Shown here one piece after another: positions 12,508 to 23,375 of a stretch of 64,000 bases of DNA. The DNA lies in assembly GCA_036873135.1 (NCBI GenBank), contig JAPTYO010000017.1, forward strand, positions 13,702,001 through 13,766,000, written 5' to 3'. A program made the position numbers and the translations under genes. Under the pieces are notes generated by a model. It made no database searches, was not told where the DNA came from, and saw nothing but the letters and a program-made list of their open reading frames with translations. This DNA comes from Clarkia xantiana subsp. parviflora (Eukaryota; Streptophyta; Magnoliopsida; Myrtales; Onagraceae). How positions within the stretch are numbered: the first letter of the stretch is position 1; the number at the start of each line of letters is the position of its first letter.

Positions 12508-14100
12508 ATTGATGGTGCCCTGCTTCTCCTTACGGGCCCCAGAAGACTCTGGCTCCGACTTCTTCTTCTTCGGGGACCGATCGCGGGATCAGGAACGGGA
12601 CCGCGATCGAGATCGGGAGCGGGAACGACACCGCCTCTCAGCCACAAACTCCTTAAGCTTCCCCTTCTGGATCAGCTTTTCAATCTCCTTCTTCAACTCT
12701 CGACAATGGTTAGTGTCGTGACCGCTGGCGCGGTGGAACCGACAATAACGATCAGTGCGGGATCCCAAAAACTCTCCTTCCTTCTTCGGGGGGTACCTAG
12801 AGATACCCTGTCGATCCATCACCATTAACACCTCCGCCATGGAACTGTTGAGAGGAATGTGGAAGTCCTCCCGCTTGTCCTTCCTCGGGGGTCGTATGTC
12901 CTCCCTTCGATCAGAACGACCTCGACTACGACTACCCTCGGATTTATCCTTCCGCTTATGGTCGTCCAACAGCTTGAGCGACTGCTTCCCCCTATTCGAC
13001 TTTGGAGGATCAAGCTCTCCGGCAGCTATTTTTGACTCTTGCACGTCGATTTGCTGCTTCACTCTCTTCTGCAGTGCTTCCATATTCCACACAGCCTTTT
13101 CAGCCACACTATGCATCAGGTTGGAACCATAGGGGGCTGTCAGGTTCCGAAGGAAGGTGCGAATGGTCTCTCCCTCCGATTTCCTCATCGATCTCAGCCA
13201 CACTAGCGGTGTACCGCAGGTAATAGTGCGCCAACGATTCATCGGGCCTCTGCACCACCTGGGCCAGAGACCTCACGCTCTTCAAGAGGCGCCGACGACC
13301 CTGGTACTGCTGAATGAAACGATCATGCATGTCGGCCTAGCTGGAGATGCATCTTGGGGGCAGACTGAAGAACCATGTCAGGGCTGTCTCCCCGAGCGTG
13401 CCTGGGAACAGCACACACACAATATCGTCATTCGGGGCTCTGCCTAGACAGGCCATGAGGTGCTTCTGGACGTGGTGAACTGGATCTCCTTCGCCATCAT
13501 ACTCCTTAATCGTGGGGATCCCCAGCCCTGGAGGGGCGAGGGTTTCTATCAATCGGGGAACAAAGGGATGAGTGGATCGATCTCTCAGTTCCGACATCAT
13601 CGGCTTCTGGTCCCCCATGCAAATGTTCACGATCTTCACCACCTGGTCGGGGGTGATGGGACCATTAAGGGGAATGGTCCTATGCTGCACTGGTCCTGGC
13701 CCATCGATCACAAATCGCTCCGACTGAGCGGGCAAGGGTCGGGTCTCCTGTGGATTCTGAACCTCCCTTGGCGGAGGCACCTCCTCCTGTCTCTTGGCAG
13801 CCTCTCTTCGCTCTAGGAGAGCTTCCATTTCTCTAAGAACATCGGCATGGCATCTGCCACAGCCTTGGCCAGGTCCGCGTTCGGAGGAGCATCGGGAGCA
13901 TTCTCCTCTCTATTCTCTTGGTGTCTAGCTGTATCCTCAGGAACTTCGTTGTGCCCCCCTGTTCGGGAAACCTCAACAGGGAGATTTTGGCCCACAGCAC
14001 GCTCCGGTGGTGAATTCAGAGTTCCGGCAGGATGACGGGAACCACCAGATTGTCCCTGTCTTCTATGCTTGCCAGCCGCCATTGAACAAGTAGAAGTCAT
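12508..14100 (-). pseudogene. G1 gag (broken)
   Basis: ATG at 14098-14100 (MTSTCSMAAGKH), matching G2 (MPSTRSMAAGKQ at 42431). Capsid motifs such as HVQKHLMACLGRAP and ALTWFFSLPP are clear. The C-terminal knuckle-like region reads YCRFHRASGHDTNHC, followed by an Arg-Ser run before the protease. Breaks compared with G2: a 1-nt shift near 13830, TAG for Trp at about 13336, a second shift near 13180, and TGA for Arg at about 12589. In G2 gag and protease share one frame across this boundary. Confidence 0.9.
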
Positions 14101-14117
14101 TTTCGGCTTTTCGTTAC

Positions 14118-14137
14118 GATTCCCACAGACGGCGCCA
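14118..14137 (-). promoter_or_regulatory. Primer binding site of G1
   Basis: Minus strand TGGCGCCGTCTGTGGGAAT, one base from the LTR. The TGGCGCC core fits tRNAs ending GGCGCCA (Asp/Arg type), as used by Tat-like Gypsy elements. Confidence 0.85.
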
Positions 14138-14138
14138 A

Positions 14139-14799
14139 TGTTGGATCACGGTTGGAACTCCGGCACGGTCTTGACGGCGATCCGAACTCCTTTGCTCCAC
14201 GTAATCCTGCAAGAAGGGATAGACCGGGCGGTGACCCAGAATCCCTCTACGATTCTTAAATGAGTATCTTGATTATCACAATAAAACTGGCAAGCAAGAG
14301 TCTCAGTGTGTAAAAACGTATGTGATCTGAGTTAACTGCTGCCCTTTTATATGCGAAGAGCTACCTCAGTTACCTGGTGAACCGCTGGGGCGGTTAGCCC
14401 ACGTTCCACGTATCTCGGCCACGATCCCGCCTATCTTGGCCATGATCTCGTCTATCTCGGCCACGCTCCGCGTATCTCGGCCTCAACCTCTGATAGCAAG
14501 TCCCGACCAATATTGGGGACTCCAGAGTTATCTCATTGTATCACCGCTCGGGGCCCCTCGTCATCGTGACAGGGCCTACATTCTCAGGGATTCATCATTG
14601 GGGCCTACTTAAAGGCATCTCATCGGGAGCGTCCAGCTCGCCTATCGGGACCGACTTTGTCGGGACCTTTCACCACCGGGACTCCTCTCATCGGGACCCT
14701 TCGCATTGATCTTCTTGACCTCTTCTAGGGCCCAGTGGGTCTATCTATTCACCGTTTACTCACCGTTAAAGGGCCTAACGGCCATAGCGAAACCCATCA
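14139..14799 (-). repeat. 5' LTR of G1
   Basis: TG...CA termini, 661 bp. Related to both G2 LTRs: shared start TGTTGGATCACGG, shared CCGGGCGGTGACCC and shared end ACCCATCA. Contains about five to eight short tandem words around CGTATCTCGGCCACG (14400-14490). Confidence 0.9.
14345..14351 (-). promoter_or_regulatory. TATA box in G1 LTR
   Basis: Minus strand TATAAAA followed by GGGC, at the position matching the box in the G2 LTR (42669-42675). Likely drives the gag-pol transcript. Confidence 0.6.
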
Positions 14800-15679
14800 A
14801 CTATGAAGAACTAACTTACTTGATTTAATCAATTAAGTATACAATGAGTCTATTCAAGAACCGTAAGCAGGGCAACATGGGAACAACCTTCACAAATAAT
14901 CATAGGAGATCGAGGGAAGTCAACCATGATCTCCATATATCATAGAGAAAACGGGACCACAGAGGTCCTAAACGAAAATCTGGTGGACAGCACCGTTTAT
15001 AAAGTGCGTCTCGGTTACGCCACATTTGTCATGTATATAAAGCTGTAAAAAAAGTTATTCATTCACAGATCATCTGATGTGATTCACTCGTGAATTTTTT
15101 AAGGTTTGGTGTTCGGCATGGCTTAGAGTTCTCGACTATCTTTTCTTTCTTTGTTGTTGCATTATGATCAAGACCTTATTATTGTCGTTTCATCTTTCAT
15201 TGTTCATTTAAATTGATAACTTTGGTTGTTTGAGTTTCATATTATTGATTAAAGTAATTTTAATTGAGATTGAATGTCATTCGATTCGAAATACAATTTA
15301 CTTATTAATTCATCGATCCGGTCAAAGGGATCGATCCTAACAAAATCCGGTAATAGGGAGTAAAACCAAAGTTCTCGGCCATGTCAAAGTGGTCGAATGA
15401 AAGAAACAATTAACAAACTCTATCATCATAGTAACCTATCGATTGCGTAACTAGATCGAACGATTTATTATTCTTATTTGTTAGTACTCCATATATATAA
15501 TTGATATCGTAACGGCAAACATGTGCGACACCAATGATTAAATTATGTAAACAAAACGATTTCACCTAGGGTAACACCCGTGTGTGGCGCGCTCAGTGTA
15601 TGGATTCCGTGTTAAACCGAAACACATCGATTCAAAGTACAAATTTAATGGAAAAATATATAATTATAAAGCTCAAAAT
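14800..15679. other. Unassigned interval between G1 and Copia-B
   Basis: No open frame, no LTR boundary and no RNA gene recognised. A TATA-like word lies near 15035. The GC content and style resemble decayed element leader, but I could not match it to any other part of the window. Confidence 0.4.
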
Positions 15680-16465
15680 AACTTTCATTGATAACTTAGC
15701 CCGTTTTGGGTTTACTCATCAGAATACTCGTAAATCTGAGGCCATTGAATGCTTTAAAAGATATCTAAATCTCGTGGAGAATCAGATTGAGCGTACGGTG
15801 AAAACCTTACAAACTGATAGAGGTGGTGAATACCTCTTGAATGAGTTTGATAAGTTCTGCAATAAAATGGGTATTGTCCGTCAAATGACGATCCCTTATA
15901 CGCCACAACAGAACGGTGTGGCGGAGTAACGTAATCGTACACTCTTGGATATGGTAAGAACCATGATGTCGCAAGCTTAACTTCTGATTTCCTTTAGTGT
16001 GATGCGTTGTTTACTGCTACTCGTGTAGTAAACCGTGTACCTACAAATTCGGTTGACACGACACCATATGAGCTGTGGATTGGTAAAGAGGTGGATCTTA
16101 CCAGGCTGCGATCTTGGGGTTTCGCAGCATACACGCATCAGAACGATAGCCGTTACGTCCAGTTAGGACCTAAAGGATTGAAAAGTATCTTTATAAGATA
16201 CTCGGAAATTTCTAAGGGATACGTGTTTCTGGTGGCTCAAGAAAATAGTTGTGTGGTCCAACATGAGTCCACACACGTTACGTTTTTAAAGGATGAATTT
16301 TCTAAGCTTCGTGATATCAACAAGAATGAAGTCTTAAAAGAACTTGAACAGGACGTGGATGATCAGGTGCCACTTACTTCGAGTGGGAGAATTGAAGGAG
16401 CAACCACTGTGAATGAAATGGTAAATGAGAACAGGAACATTTTCATAGTAAATCCAGTGGGATGA
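15680..16465 (+). pseudogene. Copia-B integrase remnant and linker
   Basis: The integrase core begins around FIDN..ARFGF and includes the second catalytic Asp in QTDRGGEYL and the catalytic Glu region PQQNGVAE, directly followed by TAA (15927) where relatives continue RNRTLLDM. The C-terminal part (16007-16465) includes RVPTNSVDTTPYELW and then the acidic linker to RT. The zinc-binding N-terminus and first catalytic Asp are missing. Confidence 0.85.
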
Positions 16466-16600
16466 GTCAATCCACCCGTAGAGATCACAGTTACTCCTGG
16501 AGCAAACACTGTGAATGAATTGGTAAATGGGAATGGGAACATTTTCATAGTAAATCCAGTGGGAGGAGTCAATCCACCCGCAGAGATCACAGTTGCTACT
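16397..16600 (+). repeat. 102-bp tandem duplication in the Copia-B linker
   Basis: Two head-to-tail copies starting at GGAGCAA (16397 and 16499), each 102 bp or 34 codons, encoding the NGNIFIVNPVG segment. The spacing keeps the frame. The first copy has a TGA at 16463 where the second has GGA. Copia-A has only one copy. Confidence 0.9.
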
Positions 16601-16958
16601 GGTGCGAATCAAGTAGGACCTGATAATCTAGTTACTGAACCGTTGGATGGGAATCCTATAATTCCTGAACTAACTGCTGCCAACAATGGGAGTGGGACAA
16701 CCAACTTGGTTCCTGGTCCAAGAGGCCATGGAATTCATATCGGGGGTAGAAACCCGAGACCAAAGGATCGTCCAAGAAAGGTTGCAGGAGAAGGTTCTAG
16801 TAACACCCTGGTTTTTAATGAGAGCATTGTTCCTAGTGAGAGCATTGTTCCTAGTGGGAGCGTAGTTTAAGATGGGAATAACGAGCCTAGACGTAGTCTA
16901 AGGCAAAGAACTTCTCCCAATAAGTTTCCTATTGAAAAGGTTGAGTTATTCACCTTGA

Positions 16959-18532
16959 CTTCAGTTGATGAAGCGCTCACAGTTAAACAAGCTCTGGAAG
17001 GTCCTCAAGCGAAATAATAGAGGAAAGTAATGGAGTAAGAGTTCGCCTCAATGGAAGCCAATTCGATATGGAAGTTAGTTGATTTTCCTGCTAATCGCAT
17101 AGCGATCGGGGCAAATTGGGTTCTGAAATTTAAACTCACTGCTGATGGAAATGTTGAGCGGTATAAAGCTCGACTCGTCGCGAAAGGTTATACCCAACTT
17201 TACATAGTGGACTTTGATGAAACTTACTCACCAATTGTGCGTTGCACCACAGTCTAGCCATTTTGGCCATGGTTGCTAGCCTCAATCTCGAGCTGCACCA
17301 GACGGATGTTAAGATTGCCTTCCTTCATGGGAACTTTAAGGAAGAGATTATATGGAGCAACCAGAGGTTTTCTCATCCACTGGGAACGAATGTAAAGTAT
17401 TTAAGCTCCAAAGGTCGATCTATTGTCTTAAATAATCGTCCCGATAATGGTACCGCAGGTTCCACGAACATGTCGTGGGTAACGGATTCGTGAACCTTCA
17501 CGAGGATCCCAGCGTGTACACAAAGACCTCGGGGTCAAATTATGTCATCTTGACGTTATATGTCAATGATATCCTTCTTGCCGCGAACGATGTGAGTTAT
17601 TTGAGGAAGTCAAAGTCTTGGTTAGCATTTGTATTTGAGATGAAGGACATGGGAGAGGCCACTTACATCTTGGGCATTACGATTGCTAGAGATCGTTGTG
17701 TTCATAGATTACGTATTTCTCAGGAGGCCTATATCAACAAATTTTTTAGAAAGTTCAATCTCTATGATGCTAAACCCGTGGAGACACCAGTAGTATATTG
17801 GAGTACGTTGTCGAAGCGTGATGATCCAAAGAACCTGGCAGAGCGTGAACATATGAAAAGTGCAGAGTACCTCAGTATGGTAGGAAGTCCGATGTACACA
17901 ATGCAATTCACTCGTCCAGACATATGTTACGATGTGGGATTAGTAGCGCCTTTCCAATCGAACCCTGGTTATCAACATTTACGAGCCGTGAAACTGACAA
18001 CGAGATATCTGAAAGGTACGGAAAACTGCGAACTATGCTATTAGAGAACCAAGCTTGAATTCCTAGGATATAGTGAGGCCGACCATGGTGGTGATCTAAA
18101 TGATCGTATGTCCGCCTCAGGAGGAGTGTTTCTCCTTGCTAATACCACCATCTCTTGGATGAGCAAGAAGCAATCATGTGTCTCGCGATCTACTATGGAA
18201 TCTGAATTTGTAGCTCTCTCAAAGAATGCACATTAGGATTTCTGGCTAAATAGACTCTTGACCGCCCATCTTGACGTCAAGGACGGGAGTAAGCCTTTGG
18301 AATTTACTCTGACTGTCAAGTTACGATAGTGGCAGCCAAGAATCCAAAGTACCATAGTAGGACAAAACACATTGATATAAAATACAACTATGCGAAGAGT
18401 GTGATAGAAGACAAGCAGATCACATTCAAATTCACGCCTTCAGAAAATATGATTGCGGATCTATTGACTAAATCCTTACACAAGGATATTTTCAAAAAGC
18501 ACCTAAAACTACTTGGCTTGCGTAAGATTTAG
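16959..18532 (+). pseudogene. Copia-B RT and RNase H remnant
   Basis: RT starts about VDEALTVKQAL, with two near-adjacent stops at about 17015-17020, then the conserved block NSIWKLVDFP...[12 protein letters not shown] frameshift near 17240 follows, then HQTDVKIAFLHGNF. The catalytic box is LYVNDILL, Asn replacing the first Asp of YVDD, which should abolish polymerase activity. RNase H (18045-18532) has SEADHGGD and ADLLTKSLHK before the stop, with in-frame stops near 18042 and 18234. Confidence 0.88.
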
Positions 18533-19629
18533 AAGGCTTGTAATGTGTGACAGTAACATTTTTTATTTGAAGTAATATTTTAATAAAAGAATTTCTATTT
18601 AGTTTATGATATTTACGACGTCATAATGATAAATTTATGACGGATGTACGGTCTATAAACTAGTCGTTGGAGCGTAAAACCTCCTAATAAAATATGTCGA
18701 ATGTGGACCTTGCCACGTCACACAGGCACGGTCATCTTGATGGAAGGGAAACCTCAGCCATATCAAAACCAGCTAAGAGCAATGGTATTTCGAATGAGAA
18801 ACCTGGTTATGCAAAACGATATTTGGTTTCTGGGTACACAACATGATCAAAATTTTCGAGATCGCCGTGACGAACTCCATTCGTCTACCACCACATTCTG
18901 GACTAGATGAGAATCTACGATAGCATATGATATTCACACTCCTGATATAAAATAAATTCAGGTTATGTGTCGACGTGAATTTCATACTGCGCATGCCATG
19001 TTCGACTACGGGGTCAGGCTCGGTTGTGTTAGACGAAATCTTCCAGGATTCTGAAGGACACAAACTTCGTCACCTTGAGCGTGTGACTGATCCTGGGTGC
19101 TGAATGAGCAGCACCCGAAGTACCCTTAACACTCGGAGTTCATGTCCAAGGTTGGGCTCAATGTTCGCTCCCAGGCGTACGAGCGCAATGCCCGAACTAA
19201 AAGGTCAAGTGACCACGTTTTGGAACCGGTTGAGTTTTACTAAGGATATGAGTGATGGGGATGGTAATGTACATCTATAATTCTCCAACTCTTGTATTCA
19301 CTAGGTGGCCCCCAGCCGAATATTAGTTGAATGTTGTGAATACTTGCACGGATTCCTTGGAGAAGTATTCCTTAAGGGAAACTAGGCAATAGGAGAATAA
19401 CAGTTAACAAGGGGTACATCGCGGCACAGAGAAGAAACAGGTTGGGAATCAATGTTCCGCGGATGCTACAACACTCTTAACCGATGAGTAGCGCGAAGTT
19501 TGTTGTCTCTGTCGGACGCATGACAAACCTCGTATGAACAATACGGGAAAGATTGGATCAATGAATAAATATTGATGTGTTGGGAAACAACATATTAATA
19601 GGCACCCTCCCATTCCGACGAGTGGGAGC
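18533..19629 (+). other. 3' non-coding block of Copia-B
   Basis: About 1.1 kb without a shared reading frame, homologous in reverse complement to 1-985 of Copia-A. It ends at a weak purine-rich word GAGTGGGAG just before the LTR. Its retention in two copies shows it belongs to the element. Function unknown. Confidence 0.7.
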
Positions 19630-20220
19630 TGTTGGCATTTAGTGTAAATGGGTCGCCGTAATAGTTTCCCACTAATATAAGTCCAACATGTTAAGTCTAA
19701 TTTAGGGTATGACACATATGGGATTTCAGGTCAGGCCAAAATCTCCATAAGCCATGCACGACCCATGTGGGCTGGCCCAATTGGACCTATACGTCCGGCC
19801 GAAATAAGTGAGCAACCCACCTAGGGTTTTACTCACCTCCTCTTATAAATAAGAGGTGTTAGGGATTTCTTGGGGTTGGTCATTCTCTCACTTTTAGTTG
19901 TCACAAAAGAAATTCCCTCTCCACATAGGATTCGGCCGAACCTATCACCAACCAAAGTAGGTGCCGAATTACTTCCAGTAATTCACCCCGAAGATCCATC
20001 TAGCGGTCGAATTGAAAGAGGCTTTGTTGTGGAGACTATCGTTTGCGGATTGCTCCTTAACAAGAGTTACCGTAGGACACTGTCCGGCATTCCGTGAACT
20101 CCATGTGGACGTCATTGGGCTACGGATCGCGAAATAAGTATGTGCACCATTTTCATTGCGTATTAGTTACCTAGCATGAATCTAAGGTTTAATCCATGTT
20201 TATTCTCCCTAAAACCAACA
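19630..20220 (+). repeat. 3' LTR of Copia-B
   Basis: TGTTGGCATTT ... AAACCAACA, 591 bp, with TG/CA ends and TGTTGG/CCAACA inverted tips. A TATAAATA at 19844-19851 sits inside the palindrome CCTCTTATAAATAAGAGG. It shares GGCTTTG(C/T)TGTGGAGA and the CGTGAACTCC word with the Copia-C LTR. Confidence 0.8.
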
Positions 20221-20888
20221 ATAACTTCATAAACTGAATTGCTTTGTGCAACCCAATAAATGTCTAGATTGAAGGTGAGGCGTGATCAACGAATCACCAA
20301 ATGTCGACCTACCGCAGAAGGATTTACTGTCATGTTAAAACAGGTGTTCAATGCAACTTTTGAACTCGATCAGAGAAAATGAAGAATAAATCGAAGCTGA
20401 AATCGAGCTTGAATCAACTGAAATTAGGCTAAGAAAACTCAAGTTTATAGTAACTGGAAAACTTGAAAATGAAAAAGAAAACAAAGCTGAAATTGGAGGA
20501 ATTAAACTCTGATATACCATGTTACATAATTAACGTCAAACTTATTGAGAAATGAAGTAAGGAATCTTCACATTCTCAATGATTTAACTAATTCTCATAA
20601 TGATTACAATAGGTGAAGTAGTTCCACTTCTATCTAATAAACTAAGAACACTGGTAATTAGCTATAGTTTTGGTAATTTATATAAAACAACCCAAACTAT
20701 ACCATAATGGTAATAACGTTCTCATACATCTTCAAGTTTCTTAGGTTTTTTGTGTGGATTATGGTGTTTCGGTATGCGATATTGCTTTTCATGAACCAGT
20801 GGCTGCTAATTTACGCTTCTTGTGTTGTTCGCTACTGATTTATACTTCTTGCGGTGTTGCGTTCTGCTACCATAATAATAGTATTCTT
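20221..20888 (-). other. Possible remnant of another Copia 5' end
   Basis: At about 20502-20518 the minus strand reads CATGGTATATCAGAG, a Met-tRNA primer site with two extra bases. TGTTACATAATT follows on the plus strand, as an LTR edge would. The 20221-20500 part would be leader and 20519 to about 20750 an LTR. No partner LTR or coding sequence was seen, so the call is tentative. The rest is unassigned. Confidence 0.35.
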
Positions 20889-21984
20889 TGTTGGTTTATT
20901 TTCAATTCTCTGAGATAATAAGCAAGGGTATTGTTTGCACACGAGTTTTCTTTGTGGGCTTTTCCTTCCGTTCTCTCCTTCTTTCTGGGCTTCTCCTTAT
21001 TTATTATTGCTCCGTGGGCTTCTTCTTCTCATATGCCCGCTCTGTGGGCTTCTTCTTCTTGTATACTTGTAGATGGGCACCGGGAAGGGGGTTCCCGGTA
21101 AGCCCACTGTTTGCACACGATGTCCTGAGTGCTTTCTTGCCTCAGACCTCCGCTCTTCCTTCTCCTCGAGATACCTGCAAAAGGGGCAATACCGAGACCA
21201 AAAAGGGGAGGGGGGTGGTGTTTGGTGTGTCATCTCCAATGCTTAAATGAGTATATGCTTAAGAGAGAGGTAGTGAGCTTAGAGAGAGAGAGTGAGAGAT
21301 TGATTTATCCATCCCTTCAAATGAGGAGAGGAGGCCTCTATTTATAGAGTTCCTATTGGACCGCCCCAGTTCCAGTGATTTCTTGGTCCGGTTGTGGCAG
21401 TTTCGTAATATAAGTTGGCATTGACCGTAAATATGATACACCTGACCTCGTTCCGACCATCGATGAGCATACTGTATTTAAGTGTGTGGAAATGGCCTCC
21501 CAGGGCAAGCATTGGGCAGTATATCGTCCGGGGATACGGGTCCGGACGAGGGAACTCGTCTGGACGGAGGGGGATACCAGGACGGGTATCCCCGAGCGGA
21601 AGGACCCTGAACGGGTTAACCGAGTGAGGGATCCTCGCTCGGGTAACCCGAGATGGATGGCCTCGCTCGGGTAACCGGAGCGGGATGGCCCCGTTCGGGT
21701 AACCGAAGCGGGATGGCCCCGCTCGGGTTACCCGAGCGAGATGGCCCTGCTCGGGTTACCCGAGCGGGGTGACCTCACTCGGATAACCCGAGCGAGGTTA
21801 CCTTGCTCAAGTCTCCCTCGAGGGAATTTTTCCCTCGGGGCATTCTGGGAGGGCTTCGCCACCCGTGTTGTTCTTGGGCCCTAATGATGGGCCTCGGGTG
21901 TCTGTTTTCCAAGTTTTGAATTATAGTCGGTCGCGGCCCAATTATCGGGGTCCAATTTATAATAGCTTGGGCGTATATCCAACA
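20889..21984 (-). repeat. 3' LTR of old Gypsy element G0
   Basis: The right edge is firm: GGGCGTATATCCAACA is followed by TTTGCCCCCGAGTC, the complement of a polypurine tract, exactly as G3 has GGGCGTATATCCATCA then CATGCCCCCGAGTC. Inside are CTGCAAAAGGGGCA and TACC words and a minus-strand TATAAATA (about 21342), in the same order as the G3 LTR. The left edge is a guess based on TGTTGG mirroring CCAACA. Confidence 0.7.
21535..21815. repeat. Palindrome array in G0 LTR
   Basis: Consecutive inverted repeats: GGGGATACC/GGTATCCCC (21570-21593), then about seven units built on CTCGGGTAACCCGAG or CGCTCGGGTTACCCGAGCG, separated by about 15 bases with GATGGCC. The arms vary from unit to unit while often staying self-complementary. 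Confidence 0.9.
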
Positions 21985-22070
21985 TTTGCCCCCGAGTCAA
22001 GAAATGGTTTAACCTTTACTTGACTCTATTTTTGTGGAGTATCGCCCAAGCGAGTTGCGAAATGTACCTT

Positions 22071-22290
22071 TATGACGATCCCAGCCTTAATCGGGTGCTC
22101 GAGGAACGTCACGATTTTCTTTGCCCCGTGTTTAAAAGAGCTTTAAGGCGGTCCCGACCTTCATTGAGTGCTCGAGGAACGTTGTAATTTTCCATACCCC
22201 TGTTCAAGGAAGCTTTATGACGACCCCGGCCTTCATGAAGTGCTCGAGGAACTTTGTAATTTCCCTTGCCCCCTGTTCAAAGAAGCTGGA
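22071..22290. repeat. Three-copy tandem repeat in G0
   Basis: About 63-75-bp units sharing GTGCTCGAGGAAC (about 22097, 22171 and 22239) followed by GT and an ATTTTC/ATTTCC stretch and CCCC. Non-coding. Confidence 0.8.
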
Positions 22291-23180
22291 TACACAAAAT
22301 GCTATTCCTGATTTAAGAAAATTTATGCCATGTATAGATATTGTATAAAGGTAAGAGTTACGAGTCTTGGTCTCGTTTTACTTAGCCTTAGGACTGTGTC
22401 TTTTAGTTTGAGTCTCTGTTTCATTGGAGTTTCTTGTAGAAGCGCTCGACACAATTCTTCATTAGAGAGGCTATAGTTCATCCATTAGCTTCAGGTCCAT
22501 CTCCTTATTGTAGAACCTCCTTTTTAGGATCTTAGAGCCGATAGGGTGCTTAAGAAGCGGTGTTGCGCTCCGTTTGCGAGAGTGCGAGCATGATCTTCTA
22601 GCTTTGGCCTTCAATGGGCATGGCGTTTTTCTACCCGTTTGTCGGAGTGTGGGCATGGTCCTTTAACCTTATCCCTGCAATTCACTCTATATAGATGGAG
22701 GTGAGAGCGGTTAAAATTCCTCCTCATACCCTTCGTATAAAAGAGTTTTTATAAATATATGTAGAAGGTTGTTCCCTTCATATATGTTGGAGAGTTACTC
22801 CCTATGTGTAGGTTAAGGGGCTTCTCCCCTTGTAGATATTTTTGTGGTTTGGTCTCGGGGCTTCCCGAATGGTGATTTTGCCTTCGTGTCTCATTGCTGA
22901 AGTTACTTCCACGGTATGCATACCTTGCACCTCCATATGCGGGGGCTTATCCCTTGTTTTACTCATGCTCTGTGACCTGTGCATATAGAGTTGTATGTAT
23001 ATAGTTGCCCCTGTAGTGGGCATGCTTCGGACGCTGGGGGATTAGCCTTGCGTTAATCGCGAAACCTGCATGTATGAGATTGTATATACATAGTTGTCCT
23101 TTACAGTGGATGTGTTTGGCGTTTCGGACGCGGGGGGTTAATCCTTGAGGTGACTACGCATGGCAGCCCATGTATGTATC

Positions 23181-23375
23181 TATAAGCTTGGAGGATTTAG
23201 ATTGAATATGAAATGTATTAATCAACCAAAATCAAGTGTTACAATGTATAGAACTAGTATATATACTAGTAAGGAGATCTAACTAACTAAACTAACTTAG
23301 TACACAAGCTAAGCTAATCTAGTGACCTAGTATGCACAAGGATATATTGTATGTGGAAAGCTATACATTCCTATA
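23181..23375 (-). repeat. 3' LTR of Copia-D
   Basis: Begins TATAAGCTTGG and ends CATTCCTATA on the plus strand, so the element-sense ends are TATAGG...TTATA. Differs from 28142-28336 at two bases only (one in CAACCAAAA/CAACAAAAA, one in TACTAGTAAG/TACTACTAAG). The last pol stop codon TAG falls inside its first bases. Confidence 0.95.

Larger units (their letters stand above)
7656..14799 (-). mobile_element. Gypsy G1 (Tat-type), 3'-truncated
   Basis: Minus-strand Ty3/Gypsy element: 5' LTR (14139-14799), primer site, gag, pol, tandem repeats, then the last exon of the opposite-strand gene, where it is cut off at 7656. Same family as G2 (32412-43160), with near-colinear coding regions. Because the 3' LTR is missing, LTR divergence and a target duplication cannot be read; the five bases after the right end are ACTAT. 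It carries the best-preserved pol of the window. Confidence 0.9.
15680..20220 (+). mobile_element. Copia-B, 5'-truncated LTR retrotransposon
   Basis: Plus-strand Copia element starting inside the integrase core and running through RT, RNase H, a 1.1-kb 3' non-coding block and a 3' LTR. It is the same family as Copia-A. The 5' LTR, gag and protease are absent. Several stops break the frame, so it is a fossil. Confidence 0.85.
20889..23180 (-). mobile_element. Gypsy G0, segment 1 (left of Copia-D)
   Basis: LTR plus about 1.2 kb of internal, non-coding, repeat-rich sequence up to the Copia-D insertion point. G0 is related to G3 by its LTR and polypurine tract. No antisense gene is recognisable. 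It continues at 28337. Confidence 0.65.

Noticed and set aside
14800..15679. Possible host gene or intergenic sequence
   Set aside because: No open frame, splice pattern or RNA gene; the interval may be decayed element sequence, so no host feature is claimed.
18533..19629. Envelope-like gene after Copia-B pol
   Set aside because: No frame longer than about 100 codons, no signal peptide or membrane segment, and no frame shared with Copia-A.
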